DNA from: Cyanophora paradoxa
Taxonomy: Eukaryota > Glaucocystophyceae > Cyanophorales > Cyanophoraceae
Assembly: GCA_004431415.1 (NCBI GenBank)
Contig: QPMI01000116.1
Span: forward strand, 62,001 to 126,000
DNA length: 64,000 nt
Reading direction: 5' to 3'
Position numbers and translations under genes: made by a program. Under the pieces are notes generated by a model. The model saw nothing but the letters and a program-made list of their open reading frames with translations, was not told where the DNA came from and searched no databases. Shown here piece after piece: positions 22,820-34,915 of this stretch. Every line of letters starts with the position of its first letter. Positions within the stretch are counted from its first letter, which is position 1.

Positions 22820-25800
22820 ATGAAATCGATGACAAAGACAGGTCGACAGCCGGCCAGAATGGCTGCAGGCCAAATTCAATCCGCGCCTCCGGGTACAGTG
22901 TTTCCAAACGGACAAAGCCGATCCGCCATGAGGACGCGCTCCGGCCTCGTCGTGGGCCCACAGCAGGCAGCTCAGCCTGCTTCAACTGCAAAGCAATCAG
23001 GCAGGCTTCGCCCCCCGCCCCGGCTAGACCAATCTGCTCACACCGCCGCTAGCGACCGCAGCGCCATCCAGGGCGAAGGCCGAAGCAAAGTAATTGCATC
23101 TTCTCGCTCTTGTGCTTGTCCTGCATGCTGACTTGTGCCCGCAGACCTGCAATCGCCGCGTCGAAGCCAGCTGGAGCGCGGCCAGCCTCTGCCGCCAGCT
23201 CTGCACGCTCGGCGCGGGATGCTAGTAGCAACGCGAAGACGAAGACAGCCCCAGCTTCTGCCGCGCAACAGCAGCGCCGCTCGCATGAGGTTCGGCGGAA
23301 ATGGCCAGCTGGCTTTGCAAACCGATCGCTGATCCAGGCCCGGCAGGCCCAGGCCAGCGCGGAAGAGCGGCGCAGGTCCTCCGGGGAGAACAAGCAGGCA
23401 CAGTACGCACGCCTCCGCTTCCCTTGAAGCGCGCCCGCGATTCTCGAACCTTCGCGGCGCAGGCCGGCGGCTCCAGTGGTCACCCCGACGTTCGCCGCCT
23501 CGGTCGAGGCATCCGCGGCGGAGCTGGCGAAGCGATCCCAGCGCATGGCTCGCAAATCGATCGCAGTGAACGGTGCGGGACGGGACAGCGCCCAGCGCAT
23601 GTGGGGCACGGGCACGCTTACACGTGGCGCAGACACCCTGCTCCCCTTGCGGGAAGAGGCGGCGAGGCAGCAGCAGCATCAGCAGCAGGCGGCCTTGGAT
23701 TCGCAGGGCCACCTTTCACGCGCGGAGCTGTTGGAGCTGTGGAAGCGCCAGCGCGCCCAGCAGCCGCAGGCCGGCTGCCCCGGGGCCTCGGCGGCCCCCA
23801 GGAAGCCGGGCGAGCAGCCCAAGCGGCGGCCCGTCAACGCGGCCGCGCCGCTCGCATCCAAGCCCATCGCGCGCCCCGCACCCGCGGCCGCGGCCGCGGC
23901 CAAGCAGCCGGCGAAGCACGCGGCCCCGCCGCGGCCAAAGACGGCGGCGGCGGCGGCACCGGCGGCGCGCACGAGCCCCGCAGCCTCAGCGCGTCCGGCG
24001 GCGCCGGCAGCGGCGCCGGCCTCCCCAGCGTCCCCTATGACGCCTTCCACCCCGGGAGCCCCGCCGCCGCCTCATCCGCCTCGCCCCGCGCTCGCCCCCG
24101 GGGCGCACGTCGCCGGCCCCCGGCGCCGCCGCCGCGGCGGCCGTCGAGCGCGTGGTGCAGGCGAAGAAGGCGCAGCGCCGCACGTCCCGGTTCGCGCCCT
24201 ACTCGGTCCGCGTCTCCTGCGCGGCGGCGGCCGCGGCGCCCGACTCGCCGCCCCCGGCCTCGGTGGCCGCCGTGGCGGCCGCCCCGGCCCTCGCGCCCTT
24301 CCCCATCTTCGTCGCCCCGGCGCCGAAGCAGCAGGCCCGGCCCCGCAGGCCGCCCCGCCCCGCCCCGGCGCCGGCGCCAGCCCCGACGCCCGAGCCGCGG
24401 GCGGCGCCGGCCGTCCAGTTCGGATTTGCGTTCACGGACCCCGCGGCGGCCGCCGCCCGCGCCTCTCCGCCGCCACCTTCTCGTTCCCGACGCCCCGCGT
24501 GCGCTTCTTAACTTAAGCTTTGCATCTTTCCAAAACCGACCTCGGCTCGCTCGCAGCTGCCATCGTTCTCGTGCCCGTCGCCCGTGGCGGCGGCGCCCGT
24601 CGCCGGCTTCCGCTTCTCGCTGGCGCCCGTCCGGCCGCTGCGGGACGACTGGTCGGGCCTGGACTTCCTCGCCGGCGCCTACGCCGACGCCGACGGGCGC
24701 GCCTCGCTCGCCCGCCCCTCCACCGCCGCCCCGCCTCCGCCGCGAGGCCATCGACGGCGGCCAGCCCCGCCCGCGCCCCGAGCCCCGCACGGGCTCCGGC
24801 GGCGGTCCCGGCGCCCCGCCCCGCCCCCGCCTCGGCGCATGCTCCGGCAACCGCCCCGGCGACCGCCCCGGCATCTCGCCCCAGCACGGCTCCGGCCCCT
24901 GCAGCGGCGGCGGCAGCGGCCCCGCGTCTGAGCGCGGGTTTGGCCTCTGCGGCGACAGCGGCCCCGGCGTCGCGTCTGAGCACGGGCCCGGCCCCCGCCG
25001 CGCGCCCCAGCACGGGCCCGGCCCCCGCGCCGCGCGCCTCGCTCGGCCGGTCGCTGAGCCCCGCCGTGCGGCGCCCCTCGACTGTGGCGGTCGCCGCCAC
25101 GCCCACGCCGCCCCGCCGCGGCCCGGCCCCGCGCCAGCCCCGCCGCCCGCCGCTCCTCGGCGGCGGTCTTTGCGGAGGACAAGGAGAACGCGGCGCCCCC
25201 CGGAATCCCTTCGGCCCCTCCGGCGCTGGGGCCCGCCCCCGTCTTCACCCCGGGCTCCGCAGGCCTCCGCCGCTCCTCGGGCCGCGTCTCGGAGAAGGTC
25301 CCAGCCTCGCCGGCATCGCCGGCCGCGCCCGCCGAGGCCGCAGCCACGCCGCCCTCGACCGGCGGGCTCCGCCGCTCCTCGGCCCGCGTCAGCGTCAGCG
25401 TCCAGAAGCCCTCAACGACGACGGCCGCCGGCCCTCGCCCCAGCCTCGGCCCCGCCGCCCGCGTCGCCGCCAGCGTGTCCCCGTCCCCGGCCGCGCGGGC
25501 CCGCGCGGGGGGCCCGCGAGCTGGCGGGCCTGGCCACGTCCGGCACGCCCGGCAAGAAGGCGATCGAGGCGCCCCGCACGCCCTCCTCCTTCGTGGCTCT
25601 CGCCTCGGCCCGCGCCGGCCGCCGCGCCGCGGCCGAGCTGGGCTCGGACGTCGTCGTCACGCCCGTCCGGCGCTCGGGCCGCCTCTCCCTCACTCCGCGC
25701 CGCGGGGCCGGAGTCGAAGGGGACCAGGCCCTCGAGGCGGCGGGGTACGCCTACGCGCCCAACCGCGCCCTCGCGGGATCGAACCTGCAGCGCCCGCCGG

Positions 25801-26639
25801 CGCCGGCCTCGGCGCCGCGGCGCCGGCCGGGAGCACCGCGGCGGCCGCGGCCGGCTCAGCGGACTTTGCGACGCCGACGCGCCCCGCCGAGTCCCTCTTC
25901 CGACTCGACGAGCCCTCCCGCCCCAGTGCGCCCTCCGCACTCCGCTGCGCGCGTTTTCCGCCCTAACTCCTCCGCAGAGTCGCGGCCACGACTCCCCCGG
26001 CCGCGGCCGCGGCGGCGGCGGCGCCCCCGGCCCCTCGACGCCGGCGCCGACGCCGACGCCGGCGGCTTCCGCCTCTCGCACTACCTCTCCCAGGCCGCCG
26101 CGACTGCGGTGGCGCCCGCCGCCCCGGGCCCCGCCTTCGCCGCCCCCGCCGCCCCGGCCGCCGCCTCCTGCTCGCCCTTCGACGAGGACCCGGCCTCGGT
26201 CATCTTCGCCGAGATTGACACCTCCCCGGACCGGCGAGTTGTTAACTTCTTATTTCTTCTAACTCTAGCTTAACTTTAATAAATCGGTTCTTAGCTGTTC
26301 TAACTTATTCTTATCTGTTCTAATCTGTTCTTAACTTGACTCTTACTGTTCTCAAGCTTCTCGTTCTTATTTTTATGTTCTCGCAGGCCGACGTCCTCGG
26401 TCCTCCCGTGGGCGGAGCCTGGCCGGCCGCCCGTCCCCGCCTTCCCGTTCTCGACGGCGCCCTCGCCGGCCCCGGCGCGCGCCCCCCCGGCGACCCTCCC
26501 GGTGGACCCCTCATTTTCAGCGTTTGCGCCGCCGCCGGAACGGACGCCGCCCGTGCGGCGCCCGCCGGCTGGGCGCCCGGGGGCCTGGGGCGGGGCCGGC
26601 ATCACCCGCCTCAGCGACCGCCTCCTCATGAGCCCCTGA
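22820..26639 (+). CDS. Ala/Pro-rich protein with KEN box, CKAP2/HURP-like C-terminus
   Basis: Coding exons are seen in changing frames: an N-terminal exon 'MKSMTKTGRQPARMAAGQIQ', a Gln-rich part 'EEAARQQQHQQQAALDSQGH' with 'RAELLELWKRQRAQQ', a long Ala/Pro tract, 'FAEDKENAAPPGIPS' (a KEN-box degron), the repeated 'LRRSSGRVS'/'LRRSSARVS', then 'SDVVVTPVRRSGRLSLTP' and 'GYAYAPNRAL'. The last exon ends 'GAGITRLSDRLLMSP'. The TPVRRS/YAPN combination recalls mitotic microtubule-associated CKAP2 and HURP-type proteins, and a KEN box would fit cell-cycle degradation; the family call is tentative. Around 25140, 25500 and 25800 the frame shifts inside GC-runs, which could be short introns or sequence errors. 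Exon 1 does not join exon 2 cleanly in phase, so the 5' end is uncertain. Confidence 0.55.
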
Positions 26640-27240
26640 TCGCGGCGCAGCGTGCAGCTTAGATCTAGATCTAGAGTTCTAGTGGTAGGATCCGATCCGG
26701 ATTCGCAATGCAGCGGAGCCATGAAGTTGTACACACATACGCGGCTTTGCCCCAGCCGGACCGTGTTCGAGCTTGTATACGTACGCATGGCCGGGGGAAA
26801 CGCTGCAGCTGCATCGGTATCTGGCCGGCGCCCCGTGGGCTCTTTTGAAGAGGCATGCAAGGCTTGAGGAGCGGCTGAGCGCTAGCAGGCCGCCGGGCAC
26901 CGTGGCACGTGCACTGCAGCTGCACCTGCGGCGGATCATGATCATGAGGGGCGCACTGCGCATGCGGCACCCACAACAACTCAAAAATTTTTCAAAAGTT
27001 TTAAAGTGCCAGACTCTGAGAGTGAACTCAGTGCACGTGGAATGATCGCAATGCCTCCGAGGCTCGCCCGGACCGCGGCCCTGACGGGGGGACAGCTGGC
27101 GCTGATCATGATATCGAGGCTTTTTAGGGGGCATGCAAGCTAGGGGCAGGTGGGGCAAGGCATCCAAGAGCTAACACAAAATGAACTGAGAGATACACAT
27201 GCACTACTAGGCTACCAAAAGCTGTCATAATTAGCTAAGG
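26640..27240. other. intergenic between convergent genes
   Basis: No exon recognised. It contains repeated TAGATC words just after the upstream stop and short palindromes (GATCATGATC near 26936). Likely two 3' untranslated regions. Confidence 0.45.
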
Positions 27241-29505
27241 CTACTCGATCTCGAGGGCGCGGGCGGCCATCGCCAGGGCCCCCTCCCGCGTCTTGTTGCC
27301 CCCGATGAACCCGCCGGCGTGCACGAAGACGCACCCGGGTACGCCCGACGCGGCGCTCAGCGCGTCGTCGCGCAGGCCCCGCCACGCCGCCGGCAGCGAC
27401 CGCCGGTTCTCGAACCCGCTGTCCCGCAGAGGCACGCACTGTACCCGCCTGCCGGACGCAGAAGGTCGGCTCGAGGGGGGGTAGAGGGAGGGGGGGAAGC
27501 AGTTGGGGGCGGGTACCAGGAGCCGTTCGTGTCGGCGTACAGAACGTACTTGATGGACGGCTGCGCAATGGGAGGTGAGGGGGGAGGAGTCGGTTGGGGG
27601 TACGGGTGCGAAGCCCGGGCGGGCGGGGCCGCGCACGTTCACTTTCAGCTCCTCTTCCAGCGTGAACAAGTGGTCCTGAGGGGGGAGTCAGTGGCAAAGA
27701 ACCAGAGAGGGGGGAGAAGAAGGAGGGGGGTAGGGGGTACGCGCCTTCCAGGGGCAGAAGTTCTCGAGGAGCGCGATCTCGCCGGAGGGGTGTACCCCGT
27801 GCCGGCCCTTCACCGCAGCCTCCACCAGGTCCCGGGCCGGGAGCCAGCTCTGCCGGGGGGGGGGTACAGGGTTCGGCCCGGAAGGGTGGTGGGAATGGGG
27901 CGGAAAGGGGTACGGGGCACCTCGCCGTAGTACTGGACGGTCTCGACGAACTCGGCCCCGGCGGTCTCCATCGCCTTCCGGAACTGGGCCTACCCCTCCC
28001 GGAGGTAAGCGGGGTAGGGGGGTACGGGATTCTTTGACTTAGGGGGTACGCGCCATGAGGGCTGCGTCGTCAGCGGGCTTGTTCCAGGCGGGGTTCAGCT
28101 TCCCGACGCGGGCGGAGAGGTCTGCGGGGGCCCCGGTTCAGATCCCGGCGCGACCTGTTCTGGCTCCTCTAGCTAGCTGACTGACTATAAGCCTCTTGGA
28201 AGCTGTCCCCCCACTTATACTAGCGGGAGGGAGGCGGGGGAGGCAGGGGGGAGGGGGGGGGGAGGAGGAGGAGGGGTAATGTGAGAGGGGGGGGTACGGC
28301 GCGCCGGTGGTGATGCGGTAGCGCGGGGGCAGCGACGAGTCGTACTGGGCGACCCCGTTGTCGATCGCGTCGATCCCCTCCACGAAGTTCTGAGGCGCGC
28401 CAGGGGGCGGGGGGCGGTCAGCCCTACAATCTTGACGAACTTGGTTGCGATCTAATCGAAGTCTTAGGCCCTCGGGGCCGGGGGGCGATCGAATTCAGCT
28501 CTGACGGCCTTCAGGAACTCGTGCGATCTAATTTGATCTAACCACGAAGTGAGGTGGCCTTCGCTTAGGAGATTATAATTAGAAGAGACGGCTAGATTAT
28601 AATTAGAAGGAATCCCTGGGGCTTAGAATCTTACTACAATCTTAGAAAGAAGGAGGAGACGGGGCGGAACTTTGAACCCTCGGCGCGGCCCGCCCCGCCT
28701 CTGCCCCGATCGGCTCCGATCGCACCTGGTACACCTTGTGGAAGAGGGCCTCGGTCTTCTCGGGCGGCGTGCTCAGCAGGTTCTCGATGATCTCGCGCCC
28801 TGTGCAAGGGATGGCTCAGAAGACGGGCGGACGAAGAAGGGGCGGGGCGGGCGGGCGCTCTGGCGCACCGAAGTGCTTGTAGACGAGCCCGGCGGACGAG
28901 AGCTTCGTCTCGTAGCCCTCGAGCTTCCCCGTGAACTCGCGCTGGCCGCGGAGAAGGCGGTCAGCCGGTGGGCGAAGCGGACGCGTGCCGCGGGCGCCGG
29001 GCTCCACCTGGTGGTGGTCGTAGCGGTGCGTGGCGGGGTCGTACACGCTGCGCGAGGGCGGCCGCATCGTCAGCTGGCCGCCAACGCTGGAGACACGGCG
29101 CGGGGCACGCGAACCCGCCGACGTCGACGACGACGTCGCACGTCTTCAGCACCTCCGGATCGCGCGAGCGCACGACCTCTGCGGCGCCTGCGCTCAGGGC
29201 GGCGGGCGAGAGCAGCGCCGCACGCCCGCACCGGCATCCTTGAAGGACTTCGTGAGCTTGAGCAAGAAGCAGGCCAGCGCCTCATCGCAGTGGAAGGTGC
29301 CGTTATGCGTCCCGATGAGCGTCATGCTGATGCGCGTCGTCGAGAAGCTCGCAGTGAACCAGCGGGGACTTGCTGGGGAGCGCGGCTTGAACGGGGCCGG
29401 CCGGAAGGGAGATGCGAGTGCGAGCCGCGATACTCGAGGTGCCGCCCGGCCCGCGCTGAAAACTGAAGCGGTACAGACTGCTGAAAACATACGCGGCTGT
29501 ACCAC
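27241..29505 (-). CDS. MYG1: MYG1 family exonuclease, mitochondrial-type presequence
   Basis: Exons read in order: 'MTLIGTHNGTFHCDEALACF', 'SRDPEVLKTCDVVVDVGG', 'VYDPATHRYDHHQ', 'GYETKLSSAGLVYKHFG', 'FVEGIDAIDNGVAQYD', 'WLPARDLVEAAVKGRHGVHP', and the ending 'GFIGGNKTREGALAMAARA'. These are the conserved blocks of MYG1, a DHH-like metal-dependent 3'-5' RNA exonuclease of nucleus and mitochondria, with the HCDEA and DHH metal ligands present. The start at 29505 adds about 60 Arg/Ser/Ala-rich residues before the conserved Met, a good mitochondrial presequence; starting at the inner Met (29325) would give a nuclear/cytosolic form. Most introns are about 50-90 bases and many start GTACCCC. It is head-to-head with the next gene, 152 bases apart. 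Confidence 0.9.
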
Positions 29506-29657
29506 CGTCTCACGCGCGTACCCCTCGACCGCGAGCTTCGGAGCTCCAGCCCAACAGCGGCAGCGCCGGGAGCATCAGGTGCACGCGATCCACTTTGCAC
29601 CTATCCGTTTGAACTTGCCAGGCTTTAATGCACCGAGCAGCTTTTCGAACCGAGGAG

Positions 29658-30873
29658 ATGGCGGCGGCGGCGGCGGCGGCGGCAGCCGCGGCGTCGGCAG
29701 ACGACAGCATAAACAAGGCTCTCCAGGTTCCGAGCAATGCGTTCAGGCTGGTGCGTGCTATTGCGGTTTGCGTACGTGTTAGCCAATGCTCTCCTCGGAC
29801 AACGGAAGACGGCCCTGTGACGCGGTCGCCAGCGATATCACTCTCACAACCTTGGTTTAGCTGAAAAAGACAGAGCCGGGGCACTCCTCTCGTTTGAAGA
29901 GCCACTGATCATGAACGCGGCTCTTGCAGACGCCGGACATGGATAGGGGGAAGCGATCAATGGAGAGAGAGATCGGCACAGGCCTCAAAGACAGTGCGTA
30001 CAACCCTGCCCGGCTCGCAAGTTAACAGTCGCAACCTGCAGCAATCGATCCGCATCAATGAGGCTGACCAACGCCACGCTCGCGGCCCTCGCAGAGCTGA
30101 AGGAAGAGCAGGATCGCTTCAACGAAATGAAGAGGGAAATCGGCGCCGAGCATGAGCGGCGAAAGTCGGTTGATGCCCAGCGGACCTCGCTGGATCGAAC
30201 GAGGAAGAGCTTGGAGCGGGTAACGCGCGCTCAGTCTGCCCTGGTGAGCGTCCCCCCTCGCCTTCCTTCCTTTTCTCGGCCTTTCGCATCTGTTTTCGCG
30301 AAGTGACGCGCCCCGTGAACTCTAACAGGACGGCGACTTGGAAGGGGAAGGTGCGCGGCGCGCCGGGACGCTTCGCGCTGCTGCGCTGAGCTTCTGCGCG
30401 CGCGGCAGGGTACATTTACGACCCGGCGTTCCACATGGGCGGGCTGCAGAACTTTGCGCGGCACTGGACGCAGGCGAAGCAGCTGCGCTGCGACAAGGAC
30501 GGCCTGTACGACGTGACGGGCGGCAAGCGCGAGCTCCTCTTCATGCTCCATGACGTCTACGAGATCAAGAACAAGAGCTACCCGCGGCACGCCTTCTGCT
30601 TCGCGGTGCGCTCGCGTTCTCCCCCTTTCTTTCTTCCTTCCCGTTCTTACGTACGCCCTTCTTTCTTAGGTGAAGATCCACCACCCGCACGGCGTGACGA
30701 CCAAGGGCGCCAACAAGTACGCATTCGGGTTCGACGAGAAGCCGTTCCACGAGTACGCTCCTCGGATTCGATCGAATTCGAATTCGAATTCGATCCGCTC
30801 GCTGACACCGGCTCCCGCCAGCCATCTCATGGAGCGCATCATTGCCAAGAAGCGCTCCGCCTCCAGCCACTGA
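29658..30873 (+). CDS. unrecognised coiled-coil protein
   Basis: A plausible chain of exons starts with poly-Ala after Met, then 'SADDSINKALQVPSNAFRL', 'DMDRGKRSMEREIGTGLKD', a coiled coil 'TLAALAELKEEQDRFNEMKR' continuing to 'RKSLERVTRAQSAL', and a compact C-terminal part with 'YIYDPAFHMGGLQNFARHW', 'GGKRELLFMLHDVYEIKN', 'KIHHPHGVTTKGANKYAFGF' and the ending 'ERIIAKKRSASSH'. I do not recognise the family. The C-terminal segment is rich in His and aromatic residues and looks like a conserved globular domain. The last intron (about 30754-30821) carries an AATTCG microsatellite; reading through it stays open, so retention would also give a protein. Confidence 0.6.
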
Positions 30874-31262
30874 GGCGGTGGATTGGGCGCCTGAGTTGTT
30901 TGTGCGCATTCCACGCGGAGGACTTTCAAGAAGTAGATCCGGCCGGTACTCGTAGTGTTCCCATTCGTAGCGTTTGCGTTTCGCGTGCATTTTCGATGGG
31001 GCGCGAGGCTCGCCCGTCAGCCCGGCCTTTCGTAGGGCGAAAGGCGTTTATAGAGTTTAAGAAGGAACTTGTCACAGCGTAGGAGCGACGCATAATGAAC
31101 CTTTCTACCAAATATAATCGTGCTGAGCTCGAAGCGTGTGAATTCACGGTCGACGTCATGATCAATCTGATCCGTACACCAGGCGCTAGCAATGACCTTA
31201 ATGTTGCACCGGACTAGCTAGCTTATAGGTAGCGCTTACCATAGCCCACGCCGGGCCTTTTC
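30874..31262. other. intergenic between convergent genes
   Basis: Two 3' ends face each other. No coding exon or repeat recognised. Confidence 0.5.
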
Positions 31263-33592
31263 TTAGTAGGCGTCGCCCAGGCCCATGCCGAAATCGGCGT
31301 CGTCGTCGTCGTTGTGCACGATCCCCAGGTCGAGGGGCTGAGGCGGAGCTCGAGGGGCCGGGCGCCGCGCCGGCGGCGGCGGCGGCGCAGGCCGCGGCCC
31401 GCGGTCGGCGCCGGCGTCGGCAGCGGGGCTCGGGGGCGCCGGAGAGCCCGTTAGGATCTCGCGGATCGAGCGGAGGCCGGAGCGCCCCTGGGGCGACCCC
31501 GGGCGGCCGCCCTGCGCGTACCCCCTGTGGGGCGTCCCGTACGGCTGCTGATGCTGCTGAGGGCGGGGCCGGCGCTCGGGGGCTCCGGAGTAGTGGCCGG
31601 CCTGCGCGGGGCGGGCGCGCTGGTAGCCCCCGGGGGAGGAGACGCGGGGGGGCTCGCCCGGGGTACGAGGAGGGGGCGGGGGGGCGCCGCCGGGCCGGCC
31701 TTGGTAGGAGGGAGAGCCGTAGGACGAAGAGCCGTACCCCTGCCGGGGCGAGCCCGGCGCGGGAGAGCCGTACCCCTGCCGGGGCGAGCCCGGCGCGGGA
31801 GAGCCGTACCCCTGCCGGGGCGAGCCCGGCGCGGGAGAGCCATACCCCTGCCGGGGCGAGCCCGGCGCGGGAGAGCCGTACCCCTGCCGGGGCGATCCCG
31901 GCGCGGGAGAGCCGTACCCCTGCCGGGGCGAGCCTGGCGCGGGAGAGCCGTACCCCTGCCGGGGCGAGCCCGGCGCGGGAGAGCCGTACCCCTGCCGGGG
32001 CGAGCCCGGAGAGCCGTACCCCCCGGACGGCTGGGAGGGGGAGGTGGGGGAGCCGCCGCGGGGCCACGAGGGGGAGGGGGTACGCCGCTGTTCCGAGGGC
32101 TGCGAGAGCGGAAGGATCAGCCGGCGGCGGGGTAGAGGCAGAAGAGAAAGAGGGGTACAGACCGCCCAGAAGCGTTCCCGGGGAGGGGGCGGATCGCCCG
32201 AGAGCGGAGAGGACCCGCGGCGGCCGAAGGGCGAGCCGGGGGCGGACCCGTAGGGGTCCCGGGGGGTACGCGGACGCAGGAAGGAGGACGGGAGTGCCGA
32301 TTCGGGCTGCGGGGGGGCGTAGCGGCCCGGGTGGGAGCGGGGGTACAGGGATCCCGAGAGGGGCGACGGGGCGGGGGGGGGCGAAGGGGAGCGGGGGGCC
32401 CCGAAGAAGCGCTCCAGGGTCGCCGCGTCGTACCCCCCCTCCTCGCCGCCGCCGCCGCCGCCGCCGGTCTCGGCCCCCGCCGAGGCCGGGGGCGGGGCCT
32501 GTGCCCTGGGGCGGTGGAGCCGGCGGCGCCGGCGCCGGCGCCGGCGCCCCGGGCCCCGCCCACACGGGCCTCGCCGGCGCGGAACAGAGTGGAAAGGCTT
32601 GCGTAGACCGACCCGTCCGCCGCGGCGCCCTCCGGAGGCCGCAATGCGGAGACGTACGACCCGGCGGGCCGAGGCCGCCCCGGCGGCGGCGCCTGCTCCG
32701 GGCCCGCGCGCTCGTACCCCGGGCTCGAGATGCGTGTACCCCCGATCTCGGGGGCCAGCGGGGCCGGGGCCGGGGCCGGGAACTCCTGCCCGTCGGGTCC
32801 CAGAACCTCCTCGTCCGAAAGCGACAAATCCAGCACCCGCTCGTCCAGCCCAAGCATCTGAGATCAAATCATCAGATGAGATCAGATCGGATCAGATCAG
32901 ATCGAATCTGATCTGATCCTACCTGGGCCGCGGCAGCGTCGACGGCCTCCTGGGCGGCCCGGAGGCCGGCCGCGTCGAGGGCGGGCCAGGGCGGGGCGGC
33001 CGCCTCCCCGTCCCCCTCTTCCAGGGAGGGACTCGGCCCCTGCCGCGCCCGCCGCGCCGCCGCGTCGAAGACCTCGTAGCAGGCCAGCACTCGCTCGTTC
33101 ACGTCGAACGCCTGCGCCGAAAGTAAGAGGGGGCGGGGGGGGGGGGGGGGGGGGGGGGAGGGGAGGATGACGCGCGTCGTGGGTGCCGCGGCGGGGCGGG
33201 GCGGGTGCCGGTCTCCCCCCCGGTCCCGGTCGTGTCCCCCTGAGCGCCATGGCCCGTTCCGCACGGCGGGGAGCGCAGCCGCTGCGGCCAGCCCCATGGT
33301 GCTCATCGGCGGGGCGCTCGCCTGCCGCCAACGGACCCGCTTCAGCTTCTCCTCCTTCCTTTTAACAGCTTTGAGGGGTACGCGAGCGAGCGAGCGCTCG
33401 CACCGGGGAAAGCTCGAGTAGGTCTCTCGGTCCATCCCCCCCCTCCCCCTCCTCATCGTCCCCGCCCGCCTCGATGACGGCCCGCAGCTCGGAGCCGGCC
33501 TCGTCGCGGATCGTCAGCGCGGCCGCGCGGGGCGACGAGGCCAGGGGCGCGACCTGCGTGCGGGGCGGGCAAAGTTTCGGCGAAGTTTCAGT

Positions 33593-33626
<34 letters not shown>

Positions 33627-34467
33627 AGAGAGCGCTCGAACCTCGACGCGCTTGGCGGGCTTGTCGCCGGGGAGGAAGGAGGGGGGTAGAGGACTGTACC
33701 GGGGGCGGAGGGGGGCGGCCTTGCGCGCGCGGCGGGCGGCGGGGCGGGGGCGGGGCGGCGGCGGCGGCGCGGGCCGCGGCGGCCGCGAGGATGTCGCGAG
33801 CGACTCGCGCCGAAGCGCCGAGCGAAGGACCCTTGCCGGCCGCGCCCGCCGCTCTCGCGGCGGAGGGGGGTACCGCCTCCCCGTCCTTTCCAGGCGCCTC
33901 GGCGTGTTCGGCGGAGGCGGCGGCTGCGGGAGCTCGCCGGCGGGGGGTACGGGGGGCGGGTGGCTGCGGGGCCCCCGCCTCCTCCGCCTTGGGCCGCTCG
34001 GGGCTCGCAGCAGCAGCCAGGACGTCTGCGATGGCCGAAAACGGCGCCGGCGGGGCGCGCGCGGGCGCCTGCGCTTGCGCATGTGTGCGGCGGCGGCGGC
34101 GGAGTTAGCAGGTGCACGCGGTGCGCGGAGCGAGCGGGCGGCTGGGCGCAGGGGCGGCGCGCCTCTTCTGTTTGACCCGCGGTGCTGCGCGTTGATCGGG
34201 CTCGCCGCGGCTTAGGGGCCGCGTCGGCTGCTGCCGCCGCATCCGCCGCCGCGGGCGCTGGAACCTTCCGAGGGCGGCCTCTCTTCTTCGGGGCGGGAGC
34301 TGGCTCGCCTTCTCCAGCGGGCGGATCGGCAGCGGGACCGTCCGCTGTTGCCAGCGTCACGTGAAACGTTCGCGCGCGGCGAAGGAGCGCTAGCCCCGGC
34401 ACGCAGCCGACAAGCCGGAATCGACGCCTGCGCTCGAGATGTCAGAGGGGGTGGAATCGGGGGGCAT
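31263..34467 (-). CDS. AT-hook protein with 12-residue GYGSPAPGSPRQ repeats
   Basis: The likely start exon is 'MPPDSTPSDISSAGVDSGLS' (ATG at 34467); the next part carries 'PKKRGRPRKVPAP', a canonical AT-hook for the DNA minor groove. Further exons: 'ALTIRDEAGSELRAVIEAGG', 'FDVNERVLACYEVFDAAARR', 'MLGLDERVLDLSLSDEEVLG', then a long Pro/Ser/Gly region with eight repeats of GYGSPAPGSPRQ, and the C-terminus 'LGIVHNDDDDADFGMGLGDAY'. No enzyme domain is seen. The AT-hook and acidic C-terminus suggest a chromatin or transcription factor; the repeat resembles low-complexity phase-separating regions. The first splice junction is unresolved. Introns contain G-runs on the + strand (C on the sense strand) at 33133-33161 and 33593-33625, and one holds a GATCAGATC repeat (32870-32930). 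Confidence 0.6.
31729..32010 (-). repeat. 36-base tandem repeat, about eight copies
   Basis: The unit encodes GYGSPAPGSPRQ. Copies differ by single bases only (for example at 31842, 31892 and 31933), so the array is young or homogenised. The last copy is shortened. Confidence 0.92.
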
Positions 34468-34915
34468 TAGGTAGGGCTGGCGTGCTGTGCGCGCGGCGGA
34501 GCGGGGCGCGGGCGCACGATCCGAAGATCGCGCTCTCTGATGAGGTCCAAGCCCGGCTGGAGTCGCCCTTTGAGGCGAGCGGTACGCTGGACGGTCTGAG
34601 CACTCCGAACGTCGGTGCGCGCGCAGCGGGCCACGCCACACCAGGCCCGGCGAACATCGCGCCGGGAGATAACATCGTTGTGGCCCAGGCACGAAGCCGT
34701 ACGCCGAGGCTTGCTGCTGGGATGCTCGAGCACGTGAAAGAGCAGCAGGCTGTGGAATGATCGCCGAAGGGCGTCAGTATCGCGCAACACACTTGTACCC
34801 GTCTTCACCTTCGCGGGAGTTCTGCCACAAGTTCTGTGACGGTCTGTACGTCTAGCTGTACTATCACACAACACAGCATTAGCACACGATCACGTACGGT
34901 CGAGCATAGGCGTCA
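34468..34915. other. divergent intergenic region
   Basis: It lies between the starts of the AT-hook gene and the second beta-helix gene and so should hold both promoters. Open frames on both strands look incidental. Confidence 0.4.

Noticed and set aside
22142-22915. 257-codon minus-strand frame as a gene
   Set aside because: No recognisable domain, Cys/His/Arg-rich random character, and it overlaps the likely promoter of the next gene.
23301-26273. 990-codon open frame as a single exon
   Set aside because: Convincing protein segments (KEN box region, Gln-rich region) lie in other frames; only parts of this frame are likely coding.
28130-28155. tRNA-like GGTTCAGATCCC on the plus strand
   Set aside because: It departs from the B-box consensus and has no paired stems; it lies in a MYG1 intron.
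31729-32010. Regular 36-base repeats as a CRISPR-like array
   Set aside because: The copies are contiguous without spacers, in frame, and encode a 12-residue repeat in a spliced eukaryotic gene.
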